Source: Paracoccaceae bacterium
Lineage (GTDB): Bacteria; Pseudomonadota; Alphaproteobacteria; Rhodobacterales; Rhodobacteraceae
DNA: 64,000 bases
Assembly: GCA_016778765.1 (NCBI GenBank)
Contig: JADHOV010000012.1
Span: 1 to 64,000, forward strand
Direction: 5' to 3'
Below the pieces are notes generated by a model, which was given only the letters and a program-made list of their open reading frames with translations, was not told the DNA's origin and did no database searches. The first letter of the stretch is position 1; the number at the start of each line of letters is the position of its first letter. The translations under genes and the position numbers were made by a program. Positions 47,005 through 56,398 of the stretch are shown in pieces.

Positions 47005-47630
47005 TTAAGCTATTCTACAAAATTTTATCTCGATGAACGGTAGATAAATATTTTGCGTCTGACAAGATTCTTGGAACCCCGTCTATAAAAAGCATATTCT
47101 ACCGCCATATATTTCCAACAAAATTTCAAATCACCGAATAAAGGCTGAAAAATTATATGTGACTGTTTTTACAATACCCGCTAGCGTAAGCTGCTTTTGA
47201 AATAGTGCAAAGCCAGTATCGGCAGCAGCCGTTAAGTTGGGCTTCACTTAAACTGAAAGCAATCCTTAATTTTTTAAATTTTATAAAAAAGAACAAAGGA
47301 TATCCGATATAATACTGGGGTTGGAAACAATCGCACCCTGCACAGCCACAGGCTAAGCCGGCCCATCCTTCTGGCTGTGCCTGCCAGTCCAAAAACCACA
47401 AGCTTGGCACTTTACTGCCCTCTGCGGTTGCAAAAATGCCAAAGGCTGTCGCGCGAAACCCACCGCATAAGCGTCCGGCTTGCGTCAGCCCACGCGGATG
47501 TTTACAGACGGAGTAATCCCATCGGACCGCGGCGCTGCCCCAGCGTATGCCAACGCGGATCGACAGACCGCAAACTTAAAAAGCGCGCATGCACGAACCC
47601 CAGCATTCGCCATAGCCTGAAAGAACCACA
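47005..47630. other. 626-base intergenic region, AT-rich then GC-rich, possible RNA gene
   Basis: Bases 47,005-47,320 are AT-rich and should contain the LysR promoter. A perfect TATAAT lies at 47,308-47,313 on the plus strand, and about eight bases later the composition turns GC-rich up to rpe. Bases 47,341-47,348 and 47,372-47,379 form an 8-base inverted repeat (CACAGCCA/TGGCTGTG). No recognised RNA family fits. Open readings on both strands here have no domain. Confidence 0.35.
47308..47313 (+). promoter_or_regulatory. candidate -10 box upstream of GC-rich segment
   Basis: Perfect TATAAT hexamer, but with no good -35 at 16-18 bases spacing (the matching place is an A run). It could drive the GC-rich segment or rpe. 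Confidence 0.3.
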
Positions 47631-48314
47631 ATGAGCTTTGATCGTTCGATTAAAATCGCCCCCTCAATACTCTCAGCGGATTTTGCCGATTTTGGCCACG
47701 AAATTCAGGCGATCGAGGCACAAGGGTGCGATTGGGTACATGTAGACGTGATGGATGGGCATTTTGTACCAAACCTCACATTTGGGCCACCGCTCTGCGC
47801 CGCCATCCGCAAGCATATCAAAACCGTTATGGATGTGCATTTGATGATTGCGCCGGTAGACGCTTTTATTCAAGCCTATGCCGATGCAGGCGCCGATATT
47901 ATCACCGCGCATGTGGAAGCGGGCCCGCATAGCCACCGCACCATGCAAGCCATTCGCGCCGCGGGATGCAAAGCGGGCATCGCCTTAAACCCGGGCACAC
48001 CCGCAAGCGCCATCACGCATCTGCTCGATATGGTGGATTTGATCTGCGTTATGACCGTGAACCCCGGATTTGGCGGGCAGAAATTTATCCATTCGCAAGT
48101 TGAAAAAACCAAAGAATTGCGCGCTATGATCGCGGATCGCCCAATACATATCCAGATCGATGGCGGGGTCACACCCGAAACCGCACCGCTCGTTTCGGCC
48201 GCTGGCGCAGATGTCTTGGTAGCGGGATCTGCCGTGTTTAAAGGCGGATCGGTTGCAAACCCTGACCCCTATGGTCACAATATCCGCGCCATACGCGCGG
48301 CTGCAAAAGGATAA
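47631..48314 (+). CDS. rpe: ribulose-phosphate 3-epimerase
   Basis: Interconverts ribulose 5-phosphate and xylulose 5-phosphate in the pentose phosphate pathway. 227 residues, TIM barrel; landmarks are APSILSADFADFG, the metal and catalytic Asp in VHVDVMDGHFVPNLTFGP, the VHLMI His and the IQIDGGV Asp, then AGSAVFKGG. Start ATG 47631. A thioredoxin-like gene begins three bases after the stop. Confidence 0.96.
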   Translation: MSFDRSIKIAPSILSADFADFGHEIQAIEAQGCDWVHVDVMDGHFVPNLTFGPPLCAAIRKHIKTVMDVHLMIAPVDAFIQAYADAGADIITAHVEAGPHSHRTMQAIRAAGCKAGIALNPGTPASAITHLLDMVDLICVMTVNPGFGGQKFIHSQVEKTKELRAMIADRPIHIQIDGGVTPETAPLVSAAGADVLVAGSAVFKGGSVANPDPYGHNIRAIRAAAKG

Positions 48315-48317
48315 ACC

Positions 48318-48872
48318 GTGCCAAGTCTTCCCCCCGTTTGCGACTTTAACTGGCCCGCGCCAGATTTTCAGCTTCCTGCAACGGATGGGCGGATGCTATC
48401 CCGAAACGATATCAGCGGTCCAAAAGGCTGCTTGATCATTTTTATGTGCAATCACTGCCCTTATGTGTTGAGTGTCTTGGACAGAATACAAAGAGACGCG
48501 CGCGATCTACAATCTATCGGCATTGGAGTGGCGGCGATCAACGCCAATGATGCCGCAGCCTATCCTGCTGATAGTTTTGAAAATATGGTCAAATTGGCCA
48601 AGGAGCACGGGTTTTCATTTCCGTATCTTTATGATGAAACGCAAAGCGTTGCAAAAGCTTACGGCGCGGCCTGTACACCGGATTTCTTCGGCTTTAACGC
48701 CGCCGGCGGGCTTCAATATCGGGGCCGGCTAGATGCATCGGGAAGAACCGCCGGAGCCACCGATCTACGCCGAGACCTTTTTGAAGCCATGCAACAAATG
48801 GTAAAAACTGGCCATGGGCCCGAAGTGCAAATGGCCTCCATTGGCTGCTCAATCAAATGGAAACCAGAATGA
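48318..48872 (+). CDS. thioredoxin-like (AhpC/TSA) family protein
   Basis: 184 residues from GTG 48318. Thioredoxin fold with the motif CNHCPYV (CxxC) near residues 44-50 after the FDLP-like opening (PDFQLPATDGRML), and the cis-Pro loop in CTPDFFGF. This is the CxxCPYV subgroup found in many marine bacteria, predicted as a thiol peroxidase-like or redox protein; no signal peptide, so cytosolic. Coupled to gph by a four-base overlap (ATGA). Confidence 0.87.
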   Translation: MPSLPPVCDFNWPAPDFQLPATDGRMLSRNDISGPKGCLIIFMCNHCPYVLSVLDRIQRDARDLQSIGIGVAAINANDAAAYPADSFENMVKLAKEHGFSFPYLYDETQSVAKAYGAACTPDFFGFNAAGGLQYRGRLDASGRTAGATDLRRDLFEAMQQMVKTGHGPEVQMASIGCSIKWKPE

Positions 48873-49525
48873 ACGCGCTGATTTTCGATCTTGACGGTAC
48901 GCTGATTGATAGCGCGCCGGATATACAGGCGGCCGTGAATAAAATGCTGGCAGAGGAAGGCATCGGCGCGCTGGATTTGGCAACCGTAATTTCTTTTATC
49001 GGCAATGGAATGCCCAAATTGGTGGAACGCGTTCTGCGCGCGGTGCAGCTGCCGCAGGACCGGCACAGCGCGCTCTATGAAAAAACCCTCTTGCTTTACA
49101 ATCAGGCCCCCAGCGCGCTGAGCCAACCCTATGAAGGGGTGATCGAAATGCTTGAAATTTTGACCGCGCGGGGGCATCGCCTCGCAATTTGCACCAATAA
49201 GCCCGCCGAACCCGCCCAACAAATTCTGCGGGATTTCAACTTAGAAAGGTTTTTTGAGGTGGTCGTGGGTGGCGACAGCTTGCCCGTTAAAAAGCCAAAC
49301 CCGGCGCCGCTGCAGCATTGCGTTGCACGATTGGGCGCTAGCGCCGCACTTTATATTGGTGACAGCGAAGTGGATTATGAAACCGCGCAACAGGCGCAAA
49401 TTCCATTTATCTTTTTCACCGGTGGATACCGAAACGCCTCGGCCGCGTTTTTCCAGAACGCCCATCATATTGACCAGTTTAGCGCGTTACCAGCCTTGGC
49501 GGACAGCCTGTTAAAAAGGCCCTAA
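48869..49525 (+). CDS. gph: phosphoglycolate phosphatase (HAD family)
   Basis: 218 residues from ATG 48869, overlapping the previous stop. HAD motifs: DLDGTLIDSAPD (nucleophile Asp), ICTNKPA (Thr/Ser), the Lys in VKKPNPAPL and YIGDSEVDYETA (acidic loop). The cap domain is the short helical type of Gph. It removes phosphate from 2-phosphoglycolate formed in DNA repair or photorespiration-like side reactions; related HAD enzymes hydrolyse other small phosphates. The rpe, thioredoxin-like, gph order suggests one transcript. Confidence 0.9.
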   Translation: MNALIFDLDGTLIDSAPDIQAAVNKMLAEEGIGALDLATVISFIGNGMPKLVERVLRAVQLPQDRHSALYEKTLLLYNQAPSALSQPYEGVIEMLEILTARGHRLAICTNKPAEPAQQILRDFNLERFFEVVVGGDSLPVKKPNPAPLQHCVARLGASAALYIGDSEVDYETAQQAQIPFIFFTGGYRNASAAFFQNAHHIDQFSALPALADSLLKRP

Positions 49526-49597
49526 CCCTGCGGTAAATGCTTTGTAAGCTGCGCCCTTCAGCGCCTGAGACCAGCCCACACCAGCAGCATAGTGATC

Positions 49598-49620
49598 GCC
49601 CGTTCAACGCTGTAACGGGC
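49598..49620. terminator. hairpin between convergent genes, possible bidirectional terminator
   Basis: GCCCGTT at 49598-49604 pairs perfectly with AACGGGC at 49614-49620 (7-base stem, 9-base loop) in the 95-base gap between convergent gph and the hydrolase. There is no T run on either side, so intrinsic termination is uncertain. Confidence 0.35.
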
Positions 49621-50409
49621 CTAGGCAAGCACGTCGAGCAACCGGTCATTCTTAGGATCTTTTAACGCATCAATAACATCAAAATGGTGGCATTCAGGCG
49701 GTATCACAGGCACCACCTGCCAAGCGCTGCCCAGCCATGCGGCTTGCTGCAAAAAAACCGGGCGTTCTGCTCCGCCCACCCAAATCCGCACATCGAGATC
49801 TGGCTTCGGGGCAAAAACCGGGCTTTCATCCCGCGCAGACGCGCTGTCCAGCTTAAATTGGGCGTTCATCGAGGTTTCGATCAATGGCCGTAAATCCGCC
49901 AAGGGCGAAATTGCCAAAACCCGTTTTATCCGTTCATGCAGCGCCTGCGGCAGCCCATCGGCGCATGCCATCCGCGCAACAAGATGCCCACCCGCCGAGT
50001 GGCCCGCCAAAATCAGTGGCCCCGCAATGCGCGCGGCGCTTTGCATGATCGCCTGCGATATCTGGCGGGTAATCTGCGCGATCGAAACGCGCGGGCATAG
50101 ATCATAGGAAGGCATCGCCACCGCCCATCCATGCGCCAAAGGTCCCTGCGCGAAATGCGACCAGTCGCTTTTGTCAAACCTCAGCCAATAACCGCCATGA
50201 ACGAAAACGAATAGACCTTTGGGCGGATTCTCTGGTAAGAACAGATCAAAGCGTTGGCGCTCGCTTTGACCATAAGCAATGTCAAGCTGGGCCGCATCGC
50301 GGGCCAACATGTCCACGCGAAACGCTGCAGCCTGCGATTTCCATCTTTCTATAAAACCCTCTGCCCCGGGAATAAATGGCGCATTGGCATAATCATTGTC
50401 TAAACGCAT
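49621..50409 (-). CDS. alpha/beta hydrolase, arylformamidase-like
   Basis: 262 residues. The oxyanion-region motif HGGYW, the nucleophile elbow AGHSAGGH and the His-bearing CHHFDVIDAL near the C-terminus resemble the esterase-type kynurenine formamidase. Kynurenine or other tryptophan genes are not adjacent, so the substrate is uncertain; the same subfamily contains general carboxylesterases. Start ATG 50409. Divergent from the semialdehyde dehydrogenase gene with a gap of about 80 bases. Confidence 0.8.
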   Translation of the reverse strand: MRLDNDYANAPFIPGAEGFIERWKSQAAAFRVDMLARDAAQLDIAYGQSERQRFDLFLPENPPKGLFVFVHGGYWLRFDKSDWSHFAQGPLAHGWAVAMPSYDLCPRVSIAQITRQISQAIMQSAARIAGPLILAGHSAGGHLVARMACADGLPQALHERIKRVLAISPLADLRPLIETSMNAQFKLDSASARDESPVFAPKPDLDVRIWVGGAERPVFLQQAAWLGSAWQVVPVIPPECHHFDVIDALKDPKNDRLLDVLA

Positions 50410-50488
50410 TGAGCTTTTTCATTTTGTCCACTGGACAAAGTTTGACAGAGTTGCTTTGGCTTATGAAGCGTTATTTGGAGAAAAGCAT

Positions 50489-51967
50489 ATGTTAGACACC
50501 CACACCAACCTGGCCAGCCTGTTAAAAGATCCCAGCCTCTTGGTAACGCAAGCCTATCTGGCCGGAGAATGGGTGGACGGAGATAATGAAGCCCGCTTTG
50601 AGGTTGTGAACCCCGCCCGCGGCGATGTGATTGCGAAGGTGGCTGATATCAGCCGGGCCCAAACGGCCCAGGCCATCGCTGCAGCAGATAAGGCGCAAAA
50701 GCTTTGGGCTGCCCGCACCGCCAAAGAGCGCAGCGTTATTTTACGGCGCTGGTATGATTTAATGGTGGAACATACGGATGATTTGGCGCTGATCCTGACG
50801 GCCGAACAAGGCAAGCCATTGGCAGAAGCCAAAGGCGAAATCGCCTATGGCGCTTCCTTCATCGAATTTTTTGCCGAAGAGGCCAAACGCATTTATGGCG
50901 AAACCATCCCCGGCCACCAACCTGATAAACGCATCATGGTGCTGAAGCAGCCGATTGGCGTTGCCGCCTCAATCACGCCTTGGAACTTTCCCAACGCGAT
51001 GATCACCCGCAAAGCGGCGCCCGCCTTGGCAGCAGGATGCGCATTTGTAGCGCGGCCCGCCTCTGAAACGCCTCTCTCGGCGCTGGTCATGGGGGTTTTA
51101 GCCGAGCGCGCAGGCCTGCCCAAAGGTGTGTTGTCAATCCTCCCCGCCACGCAGGCCGCCGAGATTGGCAAAGAATTTTGTGAAAATCCGATCGTGCGCA
51201 AACTCACCTTTACCGGATCCACCCCAGTGGGTCGAAGCTTGCTGCGTCAAGCCGCAGACAGCGTGATGAAATGTTCTATGGAATTGGGGGGCAACGCACC
51301 ATTTATTGTATTTGATGATGCCGATCTGGACGCCGCAGTGGCCGGCGCGATCATGTGCAAATTTCGCAATAATGGCCAAACCTGCGTTTGTGCGAATAGA
51401 ATCTACGTGCAGGCGGGCGTTTATGACGCCTTTGCCGAGAAGCTGGCAACAGCCGTGGCCGCGCTCAAAGTGGGTGACGGGCTGGAAGAGGGTACCGCTT
51501 TGGGCCCGTTGATTAACCAGAAAGCCATCATAAAAGTGCAAGACCATATTGCCGATGCAACTGTCAAAGGCGGCACGATAAAAATGGGCGGGCAAACGCT
51601 GCAGGGCGCTGGGTATTTTCTAACCCCCACCATCATTACAGGCGCCACAAAAGACATGAAAGTCGCCCAAGAAGAAACCTTTGGCCCCTTTGCGCCTTTG
51701 TTCAAGTTTGAAGATGAAGACGAAGTAATAGCTCTGGCCAATGATACAATTTTTGGCCTTGCCTCGTATTTTTATGCCAAAGATCTGAGCCGTGTTTACA
51801 AAGTGGCCGAGGCTTTAGAATATGGGATTGTGGGCGTTAACACGGGTATAATTTCCACTGAGGTGGCACCGTTTGGCGGCGTCAAGCAATCAGGGCTTGG
51901 GCGCGAGGGCAGCCATCATGGCATCGAAGATTATCTGGAAATGAAATATATCTGCCTATCCGTCTGA
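50489..51967 (+). CDS. gabD: succinate-semialdehyde dehydrogenase (GabD-type)
   Basis: 492 residues from ATG 50489 with TTGGAG upstream; a longer frame to 50396 crosses into the divergent gene. Aldehyde dehydrogenase fold: the TPWNFPNAMITRKAAPALAAG block, FTGSTPVGR cofactor loop, MELGGNAPFIVFDDADLD with the general-base Glu, and the catalytic Cys in NNGQTCVCANR. This wording is that of GabD/GabD-like NAD(P) enzymes, linking 4-aminobutyrate or putrescine breakdown to succinate. No transaminase gene lies beside it. Confidence 0.92.
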   Translation: MLDTHTNLASLLKDPSLLVTQAYLAGEWVDGDNEARFEVVNPARGDVIAKVADISRAQTAQAIAAADKAQKLWAARTAKERSVILRRWYDLMVEHTDDLALILTAEQGKPLAEAKGEIAYGASFIEFFAEEAKRIYGETIPGHQPDKRIMVLKQPIGVAASITPWNFPNAMITRKAAPALAAGCAFVARPASETPLSALVMGVLAERAGLPKGVLSILPATQAAEIGKEFCENPIVRKLTFTGSTPVGRSLLRQAADSVMKCSMELGGNAPFIVFDDADLDAAVAGAIMCKFRNNGQTCVCANRIYVQAGVYDAFAEKLATAVAALKVGDGLEEGTALGPLINQKAIIKVQDHIADATVKGGTIKMGGQTLQGAGYFLTPTIITGATKDMKVAQEETFGPFAPLFKFEDEDEVIALANDTIFGLASYFYAKDLSRVYKVAEALEYGIVGVNTGIISTEVAPFGGVKQSGLGREGSHHGIEDYLEMKYICLSV

Positions 51968-52189
51968 TACCGCTGTCACATCGCGCCATCGCCTTGCCCG
52001 TAAATCTGCTTTGTAAGCTGCAGCTCAAAAAAGCCGTAAGTTGTCCAGAGGCCCGATTTAAAACTGAGCCGGTTTGAGGATGAGCAAGCAAGTTCCCCTC
52101 TGTTGTAAAAACGGATTGCGCAGGATCTGGGTTGCCCTCCTCCGAACGTGAAGACAAACCGGGGCAATAATAAAAAAAGGATCAGCCTC

Positions 52190-53101
52190 ATGCGATTAGG
52201 GCCAATGGATTCGGGACTACTGGTACTTTTATCTCTGCTTTGGGGAGGATCCTTTTTATGCGTTGGCATCGCGGTACAGGAATTGCCCGTCTTGACTATA
52301 ATCGCCCTCAGGGTCAGTCTGGCTGCGCTTGTGCTCTGGGGCATCGTGCTCATGCGTCACAATCAGTTGCCGCGCGACTGGGCAGTTTGGCGGGCTTTTC
52401 TAGGCATGGGTCTGCTGAATAATGTCATCCCCTTTGGATTGATCGTTTTCGGACAACAAACCATTGGCGCCGGCCTTGCTGCCATTTTAAACGCCACAAC
52501 CCCCTTATGGACCGTTCTTATCGCGGCTGTGTTTCTGGACGATGAGCGATTTTCGAGGCAAAAGCTCTTTGGCGTTCTGTTGGGCTTACTTGGGGTGATT
52601 GTTATGGTTGGACCAGATGCTTTTAAAGGCTTATCACAAAGCCTAGGCGCGCAACTGGCGGTGCTGGGCGCAACACTTTCCTACGCATTAGCTAACGTGT
52701 TTGGACGGCGCTTTGCCGCGGCGAAAATCAGCCCCCTGCAGACCGCTTTGGGGCAGGTCACCGCCTCATCGTTTGTTTTGATGCCCTTGGCGCTGATGAT
52801 TGATACGCCTTGGAGATTTGCACTGCCGAGCAACGCCGCGATCCTGGCCATTATTGGTTTGGCCGTGCTGTCAACCGCATTTGCATATTTGCTGTTTTTC
52901 AAAATTTTGGAACGCGCAGGGGCTACAAATGTGTCTCTGGTCACCCTTTTAATTCCACCCTCAGCAATCGGGATGGGAATGGTATTTTTGCAGGAAAGCT
53001 TGCAAAGCGCGCATTTTATTGGTTCGGCCTTGATCATTTTGGGTTTGCTCAGCTTGCAAGGAAGGCTGTTCCGTCTCAGCAGGCTAAAACAAGCGGATTG
53101 A
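52190..53101 (+). CDS. EamA/DMT family transporter
   Basis: 303 residues from ATG 52190 with AAGGA upstream. Ten predicted membrane helices in two EamA repeats (about 8-145 and 155-300), the first repeat including LWGGSFLCVGIA and ALRVSLAALVLW. The family moves metabolites such as amino acids, often outward; substrate unknown. The 222-base gap before it carries no recognisable gene. Confidence 0.9.
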   Translation: MRLGPMDSGLLVLLSLLWGGSFLCVGIAVQELPVLTIIALRVSLAALVLWGIVLMRHNQLPRDWAVWRAFLGMGLLNNVIPFGLIVFGQQTIGAGLAAILNATTPLWTVLIAAVFLDDERFSRQKLFGVLLGLLGVIVMVGPDAFKGLSQSLGAQLAVLGATLSYALANVFGRRFAAAKISPLQTALGQVTASSFVLMPLALMIDTPWRFALPSNAAILAIIGLAVLSTAFAYLLFFKILERAGATNVSLVTLLIPPSAIGMGMVFLQESLQSAHFIGSALIILGLLSLQGRLFRLSRLKQAD

Positions 53102-53155
53102 CCCGCATTCAAGGCCTCGTTACTGAGCAGCACCTGAAAGAAAATGGATCACAAG

Positions 53156-54067
53156 ATGGCAAGGCAGCGCAAAGGCCGCAACGTATCAGGATGGTTGATT
53201 ATCGACAAACCTGTAGGGATAACATCTGCCGCTGTCGTCAATAAAGCCAAATGGGCGCTCGGGGCCAAGAAAGCCGGCCATGCGGGCACTTTGGACCCAG
53301 AAGCAACGGGGCTTTTGGCGCTGGCCTTTGGCGAGGCAACAAAAACCGTTCCTTATATCACAGATGCTTTGAAAGCCTATGAATTCACGGTCAGATTGGG
53401 CCAGGCAACCAATACGGATGATGGCGAGGGGGAACTAACGCGCCAAAGCGATGCGCGGCCCAGCGACGCCGATATCAAAAACGCCTTGCTGTCTTTTATT
53501 GGCGATATTGAACAAGTGCCACCAAAATTCTCAGCGGTGAAAATCGATGGCCAGCGCGCCTATAAACTGGCGCGTTCGGGGGCGGATATCGCGCTTGCGG
53601 CACGCCCGCTCTTCGTTGACTCGCTTTTGTTGATTGACCGCCCCGATGCAGACCATGTGGTGCTAGAGCTCACCTGTGGCAAAGGTGGCTATGTGCGCGC
53701 GATCGCGCGCGATCTGGGCCAAAAACTGGGATGCTTTGGGCATGTGGTTCAATTGCGACGGATCTGGTCTGGGCCCTTCGATCTGGATCAGGCCGTGAGC
53801 ATCGAGCAGCTCGAAGCGCTTGCAAAAACCCCCGAGCTAGATCACAAATTACTGCCGCTAAAAGCGGGGCTCAGCGACGTAAGCGAAGCCCGCTGCACCG
53901 CAGAATCAGCAGCCAAATTACGCAATGGCAACCCCGGACTGGTGATCGCGCAAAATCTTCAATATGGCGATTTATGTTGGGCCGGCTTTGAGGATGAGCC
54001 TGTCGCCATCGGGCATTATCAAGCCGGTATGCTCTATCCAAGCCGCGTTTTTCTGCCAGATCGGTAA
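53156..54067 (+). CDS. truB: tRNA pseudouridine(55) synthase
   Basis: 303 residues. Makes pseudouridine 55 in the T-loop of tRNAs. The catalytic Asp is D47 in [12 protein letters not shown]; further landmarks are [37 protein letters not shown] and the C-terminal PUA-like part (PGLVIAQ). I preferred ATG 53156 ([19 protein letters not shown]) as the usual N-terminus; ATG 53144 four codons earlier is equally in frame. Confidence 0.95.
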   Translation: MARQRKGRNVSGWLIIDKPVGITSAAVVNKAKWALGAKKAGHAGTLDPEATGLLALAFGEATKTVPYITDALKAYEFTVRLGQATNTDDGEGELTRQSDARPSDADIKNALLSFIGDIEQVPPKFSAVKIDGQRAYKLARSGADIALAARPLFVDSLLLIDRPDADHVVLELTCGKGGYVRAIARDLGQKLGCFGHVVQLRRIWSGPFDLDQAVSIEQLEALAKTPELDHKLLPLKAGLSDVSEARCTAESAAKLRNGNPGLVIAQNLQYGDLCWAGFEDEPVAIGHYQAGMLYPSRVFLPDR

Positions 54068-54168
54068 ATGGCGAACCGCAACACTGGGGCCCGAGCACAA
54101 ATTGCAAAGCGGGCGTAAAACAGCCTGCAGAAGCTTGCAAATACCAAAAACAACAGCCAAAAATACCT

Positions 54169-54678
54169 ATGATCAAACGACAGCACCAAAAAGGTGACGC
54201 ATTTTCACAGGCCATTTATTCACCCTGCGAGCGTTATCGCTACAGCCTGACCAGAACCTGGCAAGACAGCGCGCCAAAAGTAAATTTTATTATGCTCAAC
54301 CCATCTACAGCAACGGAACTTCAAAACGATCCCACCGTTGAGCGCTGTGAGCAACGCGCCCGAGCACTGGGGTTTGGTGGGTTTTGTGTGACGAATATTT
54401 TTGCCTGGCGCGATACAGATCCCAAAAAGATGCGCACCGCCGCCAACCCGATTGGGCCAGAAAATGATGCGGCAATCCTGAATGGCTGCGTTTGGGCCGA
54501 TCACATAATTGCAGCTTGGGGCACGCATGGGGCGCATTTGCAGCGCGGACCCGCTGTCAAAACTTTATTGTGGACATTAAAAATGCCAATCTATCATTTG
54601 GGATTGACCAAAGCCGGCCACCCAAAACACCCGCTCTATTTAAGCTACGCGCAACAACCGGAACTTTGGAGCACGTAA
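54169..54678 (+). CDS. DUF1643 domain-containing protein
   Basis: 169 residues, cytosolic. The family text is clear: YRYSLTRTW, FIMLNPSTATELQNDPTVERC, GGFCVTNIFAWRDTDPKKM, ADHIIAAWGTHG and HLGLTKAGHPKHPLYL. Function is unknown; the conserved N, D, R, H residues could make a nucleotide or phosphate site. It follows truB by about 100 bases on the same strand, as I recall from other roseobacters. Confidence 0.88.
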   Translation: MIKRQHQKGDAFSQAIYSPCERYRYSLTRTWQDSAPKVNFIMLNPSTATELQNDPTVERCEQRARALGFGGFCVTNIFAWRDTDPKKMRTAANPIGPENDAAILNGCVWADHIIAAWGTHGAHLQRGPAVKTLLWTLKMPIYHLGLTKAGHPKHPLYLSYAQQPELWST

Positions 54679-55026
54679 AAGCCGCATAAAGATCCTGAAA
54701 TAAAACATCTCACACAGGCCATAGACGACCTTCAAACCATCCATTTTTGCGCCTGAACATCACCATTGGTCAATAAATTTGGACTTGCTTTTTGCGCAGT
54801 ACGGCCTTCGGATTAGACTCGGCGCTAGGCGCAAGCTTTTTGGTTTACATGCTTGTGCAAACCCTCTCGTAATTTGCGTTTATTCCGATAGTGGGCGATT
54901 GGACGGCGCAATTGATCCAGAAGATAGAAAGTAATCATTAACCAAGGTTTCACTCTCAGATTGCATCCGTCATCCCCAATCCGCACAATATACCCGCGGG
55001 GCAGCTTCAGGGGCCACAGGGGCAGT
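54679..55026. other. 348-base gap upstream of the RTX-type gene
   Basis: The plus strand has no convincing gene. On the minus strand, a GTG-initiated reading of 53 residues (54825-54986, with VKPWLMITFYLLDQLRRPIA) looks somewhat protein-like and may be a remnant or a small gene; it lacks a ribosome site. No terminator or tRNA is seen. Confidence 0.35.
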
Positions 55027-55971
55027 ATGTTTTTCTTGGCAGGAATTTTCAGCGCGTTGATGCTAAGCGGTCTGGTGGTCATGATCGACAGCGATGACGA
55101 TGGCCGCTTTGACGACAAAGAGGACCTTGAGGATAATGGCGTTGACGCGCGCGAAACGCAGGAAGACCGCTTTGTAGCAGGTTCAGACGCAGCGGGCAGC
55201 ATAGAATCTGGCAACGCCGCCGACAATCACCTTACCGGCACAATTGGCCCGGATCAGATCAACGGCTATGCGGGCCATGATCACCTTTCTGGCGGAGCTG
55301 GTGTTGATATTTTGATCGGCGGCGCAGGCAATGATCACCTTTGGGGAGGTGATCACAACGACCAGCTGCGCGGAGATGCTGAGGATGACATATTGAACGG
55401 CGGTGCGGGCGCGGATAGGCTTTTTGGCGGTTTGGGGGATGATCAGCTTTTTGGCGCAGCTGGACAAGATACGCTTTCAGGCGGCGAAGGCGATGATAAT
55501 CTGCAGGGCGATGCGGGAAATGATGCGCTTCTGGGCGGCTATGGGGATGACAGATTAGAGGGTGGCGCGGGCAGCGATAGCCTGTTTGGAGGCCCGGGAG
55601 ATGATGTTTTAATCGGGCAAGAAGCCCGAGCCACTGCCGATTTTCTGAATGGTGGCGCCGGAAATGATGTTTTACAAAGCGGCGGAGCTGACAGCTTGCA
55701 TGGCGGATCCGGTCAGGATCTATTTCAAATCATCACAGCTGCAACTGGGCCCGAAGATCTCACCGAAATCAGCGGTTTCAACCCAAGCCAAGACCATATC
55801 GAAATATGGATAAACGACCAGCGGCAAACCGATCCAATTATAGAAATCAGCCAAAATAATGCTGGCCACGCCTTGGTTTGGCTCAATCAAAACCCAATTC
55901 TATCGGTTTTATCGGATGAAAAACTGACTGCGGCTCATATTATTTTACGCCATGATCCTGCAAACGCCTAA
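55027..55971 (+). CDS. RTX-repeat calcium-binding protein with N-terminal membrane segment
   Basis: 314 residues from ATG 55027 (AGGGG upstream). Residues 1-20 are a single hydrophobic helix (FFLAGIFSALMLSGLVVM) and not a clear cleavable signal, so it may be anchored in the inner membrane. An acidic stretch follows (DSDDDGRFDDKEDLEDN), possibly a further calcium site. Residues about 70-230 hold some fifteen RTX nonapeptides of the GGxGxDxLx type, which fold into a calcium-filled beta-roll. The C-terminal 80 residues are non-repetitive (LFQIITAATGPEDLTEISGF). No type I secretion genes are nearby. The frame is open to 54961 but without a ribosome site. Confidence 0.85.
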   Translation: MFFLAGIFSALMLSGLVVMIDSDDDGRFDDKEDLEDNGVDARETQEDRFVAGSDAAGSIESGNAADNHLTGTIGPDQINGYAGHDHLSGGAGVDILIGGAGNDHLWGGDHNDQLRGDAEDDILNGGAGADRLFGGLGDDQLFGAAGQDTLSGGEGDDNLQGDAGNDALLGGYGDDRLEGGAGSDSLFGGPGDDVLIGQEARATADFLNGGAGNDVLQSGGADSLHGGSGQDLFQIITAATGPEDLTEISGFNPSQDHIEIWINDQRQTDPIIEISQNNAGHALVWLNQNPILSVLSDEKLTAAHIILRHDPANA

Positions 55972-56102
55972 TTTTCGCTTTTCATTTGCAGCAAAACCTA
56001 TTAAAGCGCCGGTTTAGTCAAGCGCTGCTTGGCTGAACTCCACGGGCCCTGCTGGACGACATCCCGGCCTGCGCCATCAACCCTTAACCAAAGGAGACCC
56101 CG

Positions 56103-56372
56103 ATGTCGATTACTGCAGAAGAAAAAGCAAAAGTGATGAAAGACTTCGCCACCAAAGAGGGCGATACTGGATCACCCGAAGTGCAAGTTGCCATTTTAAC
56201 ATCTCGGATCACGACATTGACCGAGCATTTTAAAAGCCACAAAAAAGATAACCATTCACGCCGCGGGTTGCTCAAGATGGTCGCCTTGCGCCGCAAATTG
56301 CTGGATTACGTGAAAGCAAAAGACGAAAGCCGTTATCAAGACCTTATCAAGCGTTTGGGTATCCGCCGCTAA
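56103..56372 (+). CDS. rpsO: 30S ribosomal protein S15
   Basis: 89 residues, standard length. Binds the central domain of 16S rRNA. Landmarks are [17 protein letters not shown], the [16 protein letters not shown] rRNA-contact block and the [13 protein letters not shown] end. Start ATG 56103 with AAAGGAGACC upstream. A strong terminator follows, then pnp, the conserved rpsO-pnp order. Confidence 0.98.
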   Translation: MSITAEEKAKVMKDFATKEGDTGSPEVQVAILTSRITTLTEHFKSHKKDNHSRRGLLKMVALRRKLLDYVKAKDESRYQDLIKRLGIRR

Positions 56373-56398
56373 ACCTAAGCTCTCGATACGATATTTTC

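Noticed and set aside
47377-47634. 85-codon plus-strand reading whose stop overlaps the rpe start (ATGA)
   Set aside because: The overlap looks like coupling, but the translation is Arg/Cys/Ser-rich without domain or ribosome site, so I treat it as chance.
55200-55720. Repeat array resembling CRISPR or a tandem DNA repeat
   Set aside because: The periodicity is that of RTX nonapeptides in a coding frame, with diverged codons and no constant repeat/spacer pattern.
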